DNA from: Macropodus opercularis
Taxonomy: Eukaryota; Chordata; Actinopteri; Anabantiformes; Osphronemidae
Direction: 5' to 3'
Length of the DNA: 64,000 bases
Assembly: GCA_030770545.1 (NCBI GenBank)
Contig: CM061098.1
Span: 6,838,001 to 6,902,000, forward strand
In this document: piece by piece, positions 8,567-21,600 of the stretch
How positions within the stretch are numbered: the stretch's first letter is position 1
Layout of the letters: each line of letters opens with the position of its first letter
Made by a program: the position numbers and the translations under genes
Notes under the pieces: model-generated
The model's database searches: none
What the model was told of the DNA's origin: nothing
The model's input: only the letters and a program-made list of their open reading frames with translations

Positions 8567-11429
8567 GCTATGTCCTCTTGTTCCTCTGTCTCATCTATCT
8601 CTATCCCTGCAGCTCCTGGCTATCTTGACTCTCTGTGACTGCATGATGGCCTCCTAATCTCTGCCTGTTTGGTTCCATGGTAAGAAGGTGTTCGTCATCA
8701 GAACTTGTCTCACGTATCTGCAGCTTTTTGTGCACTGCCCCGTTTTCCCCATGGAAATTTGCTACATGGAAAACTGGATGTTTTCTCTTTGCACTTGGAG
8801 AATAGCAGCTGACTTCACATAATGAGAGTATTAGTAGCAATAAAAAAGATGGTTTCTAGAGTAAAGATACGTAACATATCTGTCACGAAGATGAAACAAC
8901 GAAATGAATTTGTAACTCGCGTCACTTGTTTCTCTTTAAGAGATGTAACCTGTTTCTGTTTTAAACATACAGACAAATCTCAGTGCAATCATCACAATTA
9001 TACTTTGTTTATTGTTTACTATGATCGCCACAATGATATTTCCTAAATAAATCGTAAAATGGGAAGAAGAACTGCCCAGCGCTCTTATGATTTACCCACA
9101 CTGGTCCTTGAGATTTCTTTTTCATTTTCATACGCGCTGCATTTTTCCCTGATTTCAGTGGTGCCAGCCCCCTGTGTAGTCCAGTCTGTATCCAGGCTTA
9201 TTAAACTAGGCTCCTATTCACAGTTCCCAACGGTCGCTCCACTGTCAACTTAAGCCCAAGCCCCTCAAACACTCAGCTTTCCTTCCATTGTTGCAGAATT
9301 CACCAAAAAGCGAGTATGGCTTAGCAGCTGATATGCAGCGGGATAGAGCGAAATGCCCCACCCATTCTCATATCTAATGCATATTTGTCTTTTGATGAAT
9401 TGCAATTTGCCCCCGTGGATGGTTCTTAAAAAAGATGTCTTTTCTAACTGTGTTTCATTTATTATCCATGCCTTACATAACAGAGATTTTGACAGTTCCT
9501 GACGAGCCAGTTTAAAAGATATCGCGTCTCTCGTGAGCTGGTAAACTCAGGAGGTAACCACATGCCTGATAATGATTATCTCACACACGGAATAAACAAA
9601 CTGAAGGCGAAAGGCTTTTTTTTTTTTGGTATGACATACAGGGTTTGTTGTGGTCTGTTGCTGTGCAGAAAGAAAATAAATATTTTAGTCTATATCTTTC
9701 AAAATTCATACTTCTAAGGTTTTTGGGGTGTTAGAGTAGCTTGTGTGGGGTGAGCAGACCTTTGAACATCTTTCAACTCCTGCAAGCTCCAGGCCTATGA
9801 GATGTGATGCCATCCTTTTAAGAGGGTGACCATAACTTTGGTCCCCTTGCTTCTAATCCCTCCTCCAGACCCTTGTCATCAGAGATCAACCAGTCTGAGC
9901 CTTAATGTCCTCCACTCGCTGGCAAGGGCAGCTGGTAGCTTTCATGTTTGTGAAGAGCCAGATGAATATGCTTAAATCTGCTCGTTGGAACAGGAATTGA
10001 TGTCTTTATCTTCATCTGTGCTGAACAGCTCTACTGTATATGATCTCTGAGAAATTATCAATCACGTTTTACAGCTCGGGCTTAATGACTCACGTTTTAC
10101 AGTGTGCATTTGAAGGGTTTGTTAGAAAATATTAAGCCTTTGATTACGATGCCTAAAGAGCACAATGCGTTACATTTTACCAAAAGCCTTGCAAAAAGAC
10201 TGTAAGTGCCTGTTGTCTTTGCTGTCTCTCAAAACGATCACATTTCATTAGGAACAATCCAGTTCTGTTGTGAGATACAGCATTTGAATGCTTTTTTGTA
10301 TAATTTCTCATATCTCTGCCTTTTGAGGTTTAACTTAAAAAAAGGGATCACATTGATCATGGTCCAGGGTGTTTCAAAGCAGTGAGTAATCGCGAGTGTT
10401 TAATTTTATCTGTTGCAGTATGCATTGCAAGGCGTCTGTGTAATCAAGCCTGTGAACTCAACATCTGAAGGAAGGATCCTGTTTGTGATCACATCCCTAT
10501 TGAAGTCCATCCATTTGCTGAACACAGATGTGTCGATGAAGTCACGCGAGCGCTTTGCCGTATGTGGCCGTCAGATTAACGCGGACTTCTCGTGATGCTG
10601 AATGCAGTTTTCGGCCGATGCCCAGCGACACACAGAACCCGTGGGGCCACATTTTAGTGGAGCTGTAAGTGAGGACGGATGCCGATCTCGCTGTTAACCT
10701 TCAGCGGTAGAACACCCCCCAGGCCTAACTCTACAATGATGGATGTAGAGTGGGGGGGGGGTTAGGGGGCCCCACACACAACCCAGGAATTCCCCTTGGG
10801 CCTTTTCAATTACAGTTAGACCAAGCTCCACACGGTGATGATATGTTGCTTTAAGGCTGTGACATTAATGGAGGGGACAAATGTGATTTGGTGTGGTGTT
10901 GACCCTAAAGTTCACCAAAGACACAGAAGCCGATGAAATGGCACAGAGAACGGGCCACAGGCAGCAAAGTGAGGTAATCTATTGTTGTTGTGTTTATTTG
11001 CTGTCCTCGGTGAAAAAAGACAAAAGTGTCATTTAAGTCTCTCTGAAGCTCAAGAACTATTGATGCAAATAGTTTATGATTAGCCGAGGCATAAAGAGGA
11101 CGCAAGGAGCATGGGAGGAAGCGACTGCGTTCCCAGGGAGCCCAGCTAATGGACTTAAGACAAAGCGTCGGTCGATCCCTTCATCTTTCTGATGATCAAT
11201 GCAGTAGGCAGCGTGGCATGTATTGCATATCGGGTGTATATTTTCATCCCGGGATCAGTGTAACTCTAGTATCACTTCTGACTTGTGGCTGTGAAGTTTG
11301 CACCTTTCCACAGATGACTTTCAAAAAGAACAAGGTAGATCTGACTGTATCTATTTCAGTCTGCAGGGAATAAAACTAAGTTCTTAGGTATCTTGAAGAC
11401 GGAGGAGATCAAACCTCTCCTATGCAACA
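8567..11429. other. Gene-free stretch with an enhancer-like block at about 9830-10620
   Basis: No credible gene. Between about 9830 and 10620 the sequence is balanced and non-repetitive, with a perfect AP-1 site TGACTCA (10086-10092), TTGATTACGA near 10140 and CpG-containing GTCACGCGAGCGC near 10541. This looks like a conserved non-coding block. Around 10745-10800 there are G and C runs. Confidence 0.35.
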
Positions 11430-12060
11430 GTGCCTGGTGTAGTTGGTTCAGCCTTATTGTTAAAGGGGGATGTGGCTGTGGTAATTAGCACGTGTCCTCA
11501 GTGCCACAGCATCCGCTACATGGTCTCGGTCTGCTGATGTGAATGCCATGCTAGTCCTCTTTCGGTTGCGCAACTGGCACAATTATGCAATGCGTCAGTG
11601 AGACGGTGGGGTGTGTCTTGTAAGTAGGAATCTACAACAAAAAGAACATATTCCCTGGGATATGCAGTGCTTTCAGTGGAACAAATGCAGAATCCCCTCC
11701 CTGCTTTGATACATATCAGGTCAATACCCAAACAAAATCACACTCTGCAAAGTTCTGTTTGGAGACTTGGGTGACGGCACAGACATAATTCATGAGAATG
11801 TACAGTAGCTTTACTTTTAAGAGCATTAGCATAAGGCCGAGAATAATTAAGTCACTTAAAACCGTGCATGTACTGTATTTGACTTGCATTATTACCACTT
11901 GATCAAACACATTATTAACTGAGCTCTGTACATTGGCTCAGTTCAGTATACATTTCATCCAAGGGGCCATGAATAATGCCTGTGAGCCAGAGCAGTGAAA
12001 AGAATGATGCCATTCCCTCGCAGGCTCATTACCACGCAGCTGTACTGTAAGGACCGAACT
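11430..12060. promoter_or_regulatory. Candidate conserved non-coding element
   Basis: Non-repetitive sequence with dense homeobox- and nuclear-factor-type words (GGTAATTAGCACGTG near 11479, GAATAATTAAGTCACTT near 11841, CATTATTACCACTTGATC near 11888). There is no coding signal. By texture it resembles the developmental enhancers of ZIC-type gene deserts; not aligned. Confidence 0.3.
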
Positions 12061-13320
12061 GCGCTTTTCTCTCTGCGTTTGGAAATGTTGTACATTTTGT
12101 TGCTTTTATCAGCACATAAAGCAAAGACACCAGCCAGTTAGAGAAACATCACGGATCAGGAACCAGCGTGGGCTGTTGGCATTACACACACGTGAACAAG
12201 ATGCCAGAGGCAATGTGAAGTCATTGACATAATTATCTAAACATATTTTATTATTTATCTCTGTAATAAAACTGGCTCCACTGTTATTACATGTAAATCC
12301 ATCACCCAAGATGCCTATGATATGATCACATCATACTCATATCACATGTTATATCTATTAATTGATGCTCTCCTCTTCTATCAGCCCAGTTTAATTTGTG
12401 GACAGTCTGAGCGAAGATGGAGGCTAATAAACGTCTTTTAATGTCCCCAGAGAAAGCCAGATGTTCAGGGTGGGGTAGTGGTGTGTGTGTGTGTGTGTGT
12501 GTGTGTGTCTCCGTCTCCAAATTTAAAATGAAACACAGGCCAGAGCAGCATGGAGGACTGAAGTCCCCGTGTATTCTAGCGCACAGATCACAGAAGTTAT
12601 GAAAGACTGCTCTTTGATCATTCCCATTTCTAAATTTATTTCCTTTGAACATTTCAAGTCACTCGTGCTTTTATTTATAAAGCCTATTTAGACAATCAAG
12701 GAGTTGAAAATAATTAGGCTTGCGTGCACACGAGTGTGGACATGTACTCCCTTTCAATCAGTTAAACCCGGCTCTGTTAATTAAAGTTCTGAGCTCTTAC
12801 TCTGCCCAAATAATTTTCTTATTAGCTGCTGCATTCCTTAGATCTGTTGTCAGCATAGCATATTTTCTTTGGGTTGTTGCTTTCTATTTTTCTTCCTCAG
12901 AAATCCCACTGACCCATATAGTTGATCTTCCTTCAAATGTACGCTGTAGACTGTGGGTTAAAGCAGGAGAGGGTCTATTATTAGTGGCGTTTAAGGTGTG
13001 CAGGCTCCTCCTATGGTGCTGCTGAATTCCCTGAGTGCAGGCATTACCATCTCATTTGGGTGAGGGCGAGATTACCTCACGTTCAAGCCGTTTCATCGCA
13101 AAAAGCGCAGGCGAGCTGAGCTGAGCTGTCGCTGCTGACTGTACACAGGCAGCAGAAGGTGGAGACAATCCAGCTACATTTCAGAAACATCACACATGAC
13201 AACTTGTGATGCCACCTTACTGATGTTTCTCTTGAAAGGTCTTTCACTAACAACAACATGCTATTGATCCCCAGCACTATTTTAACAACCCCCCCCCTCA
13301 CTCCGTCTCACACGTACACA
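12061..13320. other. Gene-free stretch with a (GT)14 microsatellite
   Basis: Non-coding. It contains the (GT)14 repeat at 12481-12508. The 101-codon frame at 12720-13025 has no recognisable domain and is probably chance. Confidence 0.6.
12481..12508. repeat. (GT)14 microsatellite
   Basis: A perfect dinucleotide run of 28 bp in non-coding DNA; it produces a false Val/Cys peptide run on the plus strand. Confidence 0.97.
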
Positions 13321-13600
13321 CCTGAGTGGGTGCGGATTGAAAACGTTAGCAGTTAGCGGCTAGCTTTGCCGGCGCTTCCTTGAAGTCTGGAAGTCTATTA
13401 GGCCCCGGAGGAAACCCGCGCAGGGACGGAGCGATGAAAATCAGCATCGTAAATAAAGGCGTGTGCCTCGTCGCTGAATTAATATGCAATACTTACGTTT
13501 TTGTGCTGATTAAAAGGCTGTGGCACGTGATGAGCTATCAAAACAAGAAATAAACTACTCGGATTAAAATTCAGCTTTTAATTGGATAGATGAAAGGAGC
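13321..13600. promoter_or_regulatory. CpG-rich spot grading into an enhancer-like block, with a 39-codon ORF
   Basis: A CpG-containing patch (about 13330-13440) runs into non-repetitive sequence with TTAATATGCAATAC (POU-like) and TTTTAATTGG words. Within it an ATG at 13434 opens a 39-codon frame to TAA at 13551-13553, with a hydrophobic middle (CLVAELICNTYVFVLI) that could span a membrane. A micropeptide is possible, but a chance ORF inside a conserved element is likelier. Confidence 0.25.
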
Positions 13601-16600
13601 AATTAGTTGCAGTTGTGTTAAGTGTTTTTTTTCCAGTCAGCTCATCCTCATTTATCCTAAGATAACAATACAGTTTAACCATCTTCCCGTTTCTTTCTCA
13701 ATTTTTAGAGTTTGAGGTAAAACACTGTTTATTCCTATGTATGTTAATGGTGACTGTGCCTCCATCAGACAGCAACAAGTGCTCTCACCTTGTGCTATTT
13801 ACAGCTATACTCTAGAAACCGTCTTTTTTACAAGACTCTTGTTACTCATTGCTAACTCGTGCAACAGTAAACTAGAAGCAGTGTTTTGAATCAAGACGCG
13901 TTTTACAGCCATAATGATAAACACTCATATCTTCTTATTGCTGCGTCTTTGAGTTGTCCCGTTGTTTTAGACGTTCACTTGCCACACGAGCAGGTAAATG
14001 CATGAACAGGTGGATCCTGGCGGACAGGCAGAGGTGAGGCGTCGCTCCAATAACTGCAGGTTTGTCTCTGATTTAGTCTTCGGCTGTGAAGTCAGATGTT
14101 TGTGTTGCTTTTTAATTTATTTACCAAGGTGTACATGCTTTGAAATGAATGCCTCGGAGTTTTTCACAGCGTGAACGCTTTTGTAACCGCTTTGCTTGGC
14201 GCGTTTTTATTTACTGTGTTTATTGTGATGTTTGTTTTTAACACAGCGTTTCTTTAAATTTCCTCTGTAGCTGTGAGGCAGTTACTGTGTGGTTTCACAG
14301 TTTCAAACAGGTGATGAGGGCTGGTCTGCAGCGTTAAAGGATATGTTTCCTGTCGTGGAGAGGAAGGGTGCAGTGACTAGTAGTGTGGACTGCGACTGCC
14401 CTGACCTTATTTACGTGACCTTTTAGCTGAGCCTCTACTGTAGGTTTCACACGTGCTGCAGGCAGAAAACGATGAAGTGTCACAACAGACATTTTGAAAA
14501 GAACTACACAGACAAATAATAATAAATATAATAGTAACGCCCTTTGCCTGTTGCTTCATCACGTCGTCCATTCTCCCATGCACATTTTTATTTCATAATA
14601 AAAGTATCCCAGAGACCAGCTGCTAGTTGCAGGCTGTGTCAGCAACAAACTTTTCATCCCGTTCCCCCTCATCTGCGTTTAGGTGCTCTCTGTGTCTTTT
14701 TCCAGCCCTTGTGGGATTTCGACTCAGCCATGACTTAAAGATCTGTTTCTGCGAGCAGGGAGCAGAACTTTAACAGAGACAGTGCTGTGTTTACGTTGTG
14801 TCTTTAAAATCCCACATTCAGCTGCCTGTTCTGACTCCATGACTGTCTGTTTTTCAGGGCCAGGGTCTGTCAAAGTTAAGATGGAGCCGCACATCATGTC
14901 CCCAGTCGGACAGAAATCCAGGCAACATAAGATGCGCGTTTCGTGATATCGGGGACAACACTTTGTAAGCTGGCTCTGTTTCCTGAGCAGCGCATTTTAT
15001 GTCTTTCCCGGCACTTAGAGTAACTTAATTCTTGTGCAGAGACTGCGATTTAGTCTTTTCTGAGTGTACCGGGACATGTTTATGGGCTAATAGGCCTTTG
15101 TTAGTAGTACTCTATTTATTTAATACAATTGTAATGTGAACAGAAGGAATAATAAACAGGCTGACTAAACATACGATTCTTCTTTTGGGCTGAGAAAACC
15201 CTGTGTAAGGACACAAAAGGGGGGACGTTTCCACTACGGAAAGTAAATTCTTTTGAAGTGGAACTAATCATCTGAGGGATGGTTCTCGTTGTCCTAACAA
15301 CGCAGCTGAATTGGAATGAGCCTTCTTTTTTGTGGAAGATATGTTTTCTTTTTTTCATTCAGAACTGATGATGATAGTAGTTTCACGCCCTGTCCACCCA
15401 CATTGTCCGTCCGAGCTTCTTTGCAGATAAGTCTTTACTTGGAGACGCCGAACACATGGCGGGTGACTCTTGGACTGTGACGTCAGCCTCTCTCCCCTGT
15501 CTCCTGGTTTAATGCCGTTAGAATGAAAGGGGAATCTCGCAGCAAATCCTCTTCAATAACACTTCTTTCTGAGAGTGTGAAAAGATCAAGACTTTTAATC
15601 TAGTCCTATGTCATAATGTACTGTTCCCACTTAAGTTCATACTGCTTTGCATATGTACAGCGCAGGGTTGTGCGTGGCTGCATTTAAACAGTACACATTT
15701 TAATTATTCCGTTTTGAAATCTTCTTATTTATAGTTTTAATAACTTAACAAATAACAGCAAATCAAATAGTAAGTAATTAAAGCTGCTATTAAACGTTTC
15801 TCTAGTGAAAAACAAAAACTAATGAATCTCTCTTTTCCATCTATTCTGCATTTTTAAAAGCTACCTTGTAATACTGTAATTACTTTCCAGACTTAAAGGT
15901 ATTGTCTTATTTTACTTTCAAACCACGAATTAATTTCACAAGTTAAAAGACCTAAATAAAACGAGGAGCCACATTAGCCCGCTTTGTATTGTAAATGTCA
16001 AACGATACAGATCTAGGAATGATGAAGTCTCCGCATGTGACAACTCCTTTTTCTGAAGCTGAGGGGCTGTAACTGTGTCAGTCTCTGGGAAATGAAAAAG
16101 GTAACTCTGGCCGAGTGACCTCGGACTGAGAGAATTGCAGTGTCTCCCCGTTACTAAATCTTTATCTTCACACAGGCTGTATAGCTCCCACTCTCTTACA
16201 AACAGTCGGCCTTTCTGCTAGTCCTATGGTCCTCCAGCCGTTTTATTGTCTCAGTGGGGGAACGGAGTTCAGGCAGCAGTCATTCCCAAAAACAGAGGTG
16301 AACTGTCTTGGCTACTGTGCTCAACTCATCGTTCGCAGCACAAAACAAACACACACACCCTCCTGTTCCTGGTTTAAAATACCCACCTCTTTATCTCCAG
16401 AGTCTAAATGAACCACAGATCAGATCCAACCTTTATCACATGCCCGCAACTTGTGTGAGGCACGTTATTTTATCTCTTATACGTTTTCATTGCTCTGCTC
16501 AGTGCATCCATGTTTAATGTGCTTGCAGACTTGGACTATTTCAACCTTGATGGCTATTTAAACCTACATTATTCATAAATTCTCTCATAGATGTTTTATT

Positions 16601-18359
16601 AATTGCACTTTGAGGACACCAAAAGAACAATAGGCTGCAGGGTTTTATCATGTTTTAAAATAGATCCCGTTCAAGATATTTCGCATCAAACATTTTTAGT
16701 CTTCCAGAATAGCAGTCTGTCGGTGGCAAGACATGAATGTAGCCAACAAATTAGACCCAGCCTGAGTTTGTGTTGGTGACTATACTGAAGTATTTGTATT
16801 GGTGAGAGGCAGGTGGCAGCCAAATGAACAAAGTTGTTCTCAGTCGACAACCATTTCAAGCAGAGTACAGTACTCGGCAGCCATAAATCTACATTCTGTT
16901 CGGTTAATGCCGGAGCTTTCCACACATCAATTAAAGTGTATTTAGACCGCTGATGCAGGATTTGGCAGCAGCGCATTCACAGGGATGTCACGCAGGGGTG
17001 GATCTCTCGCTACGGTGACAGGACAAGACGACTGCGTCTTCCTCAGCTGAAGACAATAACAGCAGGATTAGCCTCGACTTCTCCTTTTTTGTGTGCGGTG
17101 AAACAAAGGTTGCGGCTGTTTTGTCTCGTCACTGTGCGCCTGCTGTACGCCCTGTGTTCTCTGTTGCAGCTTTACTAGCGCGTACGCTGTTACTGACTGG
17201 AGCAGGTTAAAGCAGGACACCAGCAGATAAGCTCGTGGCACATTTGAATGTGGGCCATTTTTAGTTTGTGTTGGTTAGAAGGAATCCAGACCTTTGGAGG
17301 ATACAAACTTAGAATCCTCACGGAGCCCCGTCTCCTCTCTCCACCTAGAAACTGCCTCCTTTAAAACCACTGACTTCTACTGTATCCTAAACATGGCTGA
17401 GCAGGCTGATCTCTGAGAAATGTAAAGCGGTTAGCGGCAGCTCTGCCCGGGATACGTTTCCCCAACAATGCGACTGATGGGCTGTGTTGTGTATTATCTT
17501 TAGGTCTTCCAAATATCCCTTGGCTTTGTAGTATTTCTGTCGTTTTACATGCCATGTGGTAGCTGGTTGCCATTGTCATCGCGGCAGACTGGGAGCCGGG
17601 GAGAGGACGCCAGAGCTGTGCCAGTTGGCTCAAGTAGTGAAAACACAAGGCAGACACAGCACGATTCTAATCTTCATCATTCCAGACACGAGGGTCACTT
17701 TAGTGGCGATGGCAGTTTTCATGTGTCCCATTAGTCACGAGACAGTCTGTAACCACGTATCAAACTATGTGAAGTAGATCAGGACGCACACTGTGTTTTG
17801 TCACCGGTGCGTTCAGCTGCGATGAGCTCATGATTCCACTCTGTTGCAGTGTCGACATACATCTAAAGTCAAACTCAGCTCGAGTTAGTCAGACGAGGTT
17901 GTGTAACCCTGGGTGAGCCAGGGGCACTACAGTGATCAAGTGAACAGGAATAGCACAGGTCTATTATTGGCATGTAAGCTGCCACCAGACATGACAAACA
18001 GATAATTCCATACCTCTGTTTTATTTTTCTCTTGCACATTTCCCAGAAATACATCAACGCACCACACCAGTAAAAGCAGAGTTTTTGTGACTGTTTATTC
18101 GGTAACTTATACGTATGCACCCCTTTACTGCTTTCCCTCTGATTAAGATCAAATGAGTTGAAGAATGAAGCTTCAAGTCATCGTCGAGCTTGATCAGGTC
18201 TCACGCAGCTCTCCGGCCTGCGGACCCATCCTCCTGTTGGTGATTTGTTTGGTAGACAACAGTCCTGCAAATATCAGGGGCCAAGTCATTATCTTCTGCT
18301 CAGCAGGTGAAGACGTTATTGGAGAGTTGAAGTAATGATATGTAATGAGCTCTCTGTGA
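13601..18359. other. Gene-free stretch
   Basis: Intergenic DNA of mixed composition. No ORF exceeds 100 codons and none shows a motif. No tRNA, rRNA or mobile-element structure is recognised. A C-rich triad-repeat texture is absent, and only short T and A tracts break the sequence. Confidence 0.6.
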
Positions 18360-18650
18360 CACATGTCTAGCCACCCGTGCTATCACGGGGCCCATTAATA
18401 GGTAGCAGCACCGTAATTACTTTTGCTGTGAGGCCAAAGCTAACCTTATAAATATATTAAGCCCTATGTAAGTTGTGCATATGTGTTGAGCAGTAAAGCA
18501 GCAGTCGGGCTTAATGGTTGCTCTGTGAATTCAGATTGTGATCATCAGCATAGCTGCGCATAATGTGCACACTAGTGACAGGTGCCCGTTTAAAACGAGC
18601 CCATGTACAGTTAAGACAATAAAAGCATGGCTAAGAGAGGATGAGTCGTT
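18360..18650. promoter_or_regulatory. Strong candidate conserved non-coding element
   Basis: About 290 bp of high-complexity, repeat-free sequence with CCCATTAATAGG, CCGTAATTAC, GCGCATAATGTGC and similar homeobox/POU-type words and no open frame. Of the desert segments, this most looks like an ultraconserved developmental enhancer. The claim rests on texture alone. Confidence 0.35.
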
Positions 18651-21600
18651 GTTTGTTGTGTTTCGGCGACTAAGTAAATTGAAAGCCTCTGACACAAATA
18701 CATGGCTGTCTTAAAAATTTATATTGGAAATGGTTTTGATGTTGTACCCCACTGCAAACACTTGGGGCCTTCTGCAGGTTTCCTAGCAACAGCAAACAAA
18801 GGCAGGACCCATCTCAAGTTTCCCGTGGAGCGGCCAGTCCGGCGTGCCTTTGATCTTGACTGGGAAAATAGCTGAGTGGGCACTACTCGCATTTGTCTTT
18901 CATTTACTCCAGCCCCCCCAACCCCTCCCAAAACGTTCCCCGAAACAGCCAAATCTTCATCTGTCCCCGGCAACCAATACCCCTCCTGGATAATCAACCA
19001 TAGCAAAGGCAGTCACTACAAAGTTTAGTGAAAAGTGGACGGTGTCGGGGCGTATTGCTACCTTTAGTGAGCTGTTATTCTTCAGTGTAAACCGAGATGG
19101 TTTTCAACCTTTTGTTTCCATTGTCTCGTTGTTGGATTCATCAACTTGAGTTAGAGAAGTAAATACATAAATCATCGTCAGCGCTGCCTTTGAAAGTGTG
19201 TTCAGCTTTGTGAAGCCGGACCCGACTTCCATGAAGGACCCAGCGGACACAGCAAAGTGGGTCGAGTTTGCTCCTGTTTACGTTCGAGAGTACAAACCCA
19301 GGTTTCAAACAGAGAACAATACTTAGAGCTTGATTCACAGCTTTTAATAATGCTTTCGAAGTAAGTCCCAGCCAGGAACGAAAATATAAATAACGCCCTC
19401 ATAAGATGGATAATCACGACCAAGGATGCATAAAGCAGTGTGTCTTAGGGCTACTGAATGTTATCTTACTCCAGTGCTCTGCTCTGCTTTCATCCAAAAC
19501 AGCTCAGACAGCTCAGGAGATTAAACAAATTGAAGTGTTACACACTGTTTTGGTGTAATTTACTGTAATTGATGTTTCTATGTAGTACAGAGGCCTTCTA
19601 AAGCAATTGCTTGTGTTTGTAGGAAGACATGCAGCCCAGTGGGGTGTATTGACTCAGGCTGTTGACTAATACTGCTCTATTGGCATGTTTTAATGCACTC
19701 CCATTGTTTGACTAATAGACTCCTCTGTAAAGCTAAAAGCACACCTTCCACACTGCTGAAAATTGGGACTGGGACGACCGTAGTTTTTTGTTTTGATGTG
19801 AAGTGGTCAACTAGTTTATAACAAAGCAGTCACGTGTGCAAAACTATAGCAAAATCCCTGCTTATTGTGTGAACAACCCGATATTTCCCCAAGCAGCTGA
19901 TTCCAAGACGTATTTAGATCCTTGACTCAGCAGCAAGAAGAGTAAAAGACCTGCATGAAATATTCTCTAAAAGTCCAGACGTATTAACAGCATTATTGAT
20001 GCATTTATTTGTCAGGGCCGTAGGCAGCTGAGGAGAGGATTTAAACAACTTCATTAATCTGTTGAACACACAACACAGAATACAGAATACAGAGCCATGT
20101 TAGTACAGGCGTGTTTATGAATGAAATCCATAGCTGTAAAGTAACAAGTCATGTACATGTCACAAAATACAAACATTCAACACGTGGAGAAAATGAAGTA
20201 GCTACATTACATGAATACTGACCTAAATCATCTTATTTAAAATGTACTAACGGGAAGCGACAGGGAGGTAAATTAGGTTTCCTTCACCAGATTCTTAGAT
20301 TTGGGACAAACTCATGCAACATACAACAAATCATGAGAAATGACTGAATATTTCATATGCTGACATATTTCTCATTGAAAGGTGGGATGCGTTTTAAAGC
20401 TTGGGACTAAACTGGTGTCACCTCAAGTTACAGTCATTTTAGTAATTTATTGTTCCAAAAGTCAAAAATGAACATTGACACTTAAAACAACTAATGACGA
20501 ATCTATTCTTTTTGCAAACAGTGTCACTGAAGCTGGTTTGTTTTTGTTGCTTTACACTGATACTTTTCTACAAATGTCAACTATAATTTTGAAGATATAT
20601 TGCTTTTCTTCAAAGTTGCATGTAAACACAAAACCTGCAATTAATCACAATTTTCTAAATATCTTACATGACAGTGTTTTGTTAGCTGTGTTCTCCATCA
20701 GTGTTGTTTGTGTTTTTTTTCCCCAGCTCTCTTTCGAAAGCAGAAAACCCATTTTTCATCTCTTACTCTGATGCTTGTTTGTGAGGAACCCGCCTCCTAT
20801 TTTGGTTTGTTAAAGCCGAGCTACAGAGGAGCAGGGTTTTACATTCTTTCAACATTCTTTTGTCTAAGAAACTAAGGTTTCAGTTGTCGTATGTAAGAAA
20901 AGAGGTTAAAAAAACAAGCCCACCTCTGCTTCCCCTGAATTTCACTTCACACAATAACAAATCTTACATTACCTCCAAGTTTCCAAAAAGTAGAATAAAA
21001 GGCAGAGCTTCTCTACTGGATTTAATTAGGCTGTACAGGTACCTAATAAAGTGGCCAGCGACTGTCATTGCTCAGCATCAGACGTGACCCAGGAGGAAGC
21101 AGAAAGCAGGCGTGAAGGAAAAGGTTGTGGTCTACTAGAGAGAAACGGAGCAGCTCAGATGAGCACACCGTCACCTTGCAAACTGTCTCGTGGCCTAAAA
21201 AGACCTGAACCATTTGCTTTTACTTCTCACTTTCAAGACCTCTTTTCTAACTAAAAGTGTTTTTGGGAAAGAAAAAAAAAAAGATGACACACGTGAAGCA
21301 GATCTTTCTTTTTCTCTTCCAAAAACCCAACAGACCTATTTATTTATAGCACGTTTCTGGTTCAGAAGACTGAGCATAAAGACTGTTTTAGCATCAAGTG
21401 TCATCACATTACCCCTGACAAATAATAAAGCATGCCTTCATGCTTATCTGCACCAAGCCCTGTACAGAGTTGTAGCCTTCTGATAACAATGTTGGGGTGG
21501 AGAGTGTATTAATATCCTCCTGAGCCACAAGCATGCACATTTACTGTCACCTTAATTCATCCGTTTACATGCCTACCAAATATAGGTGTCCTCAGAGGTA

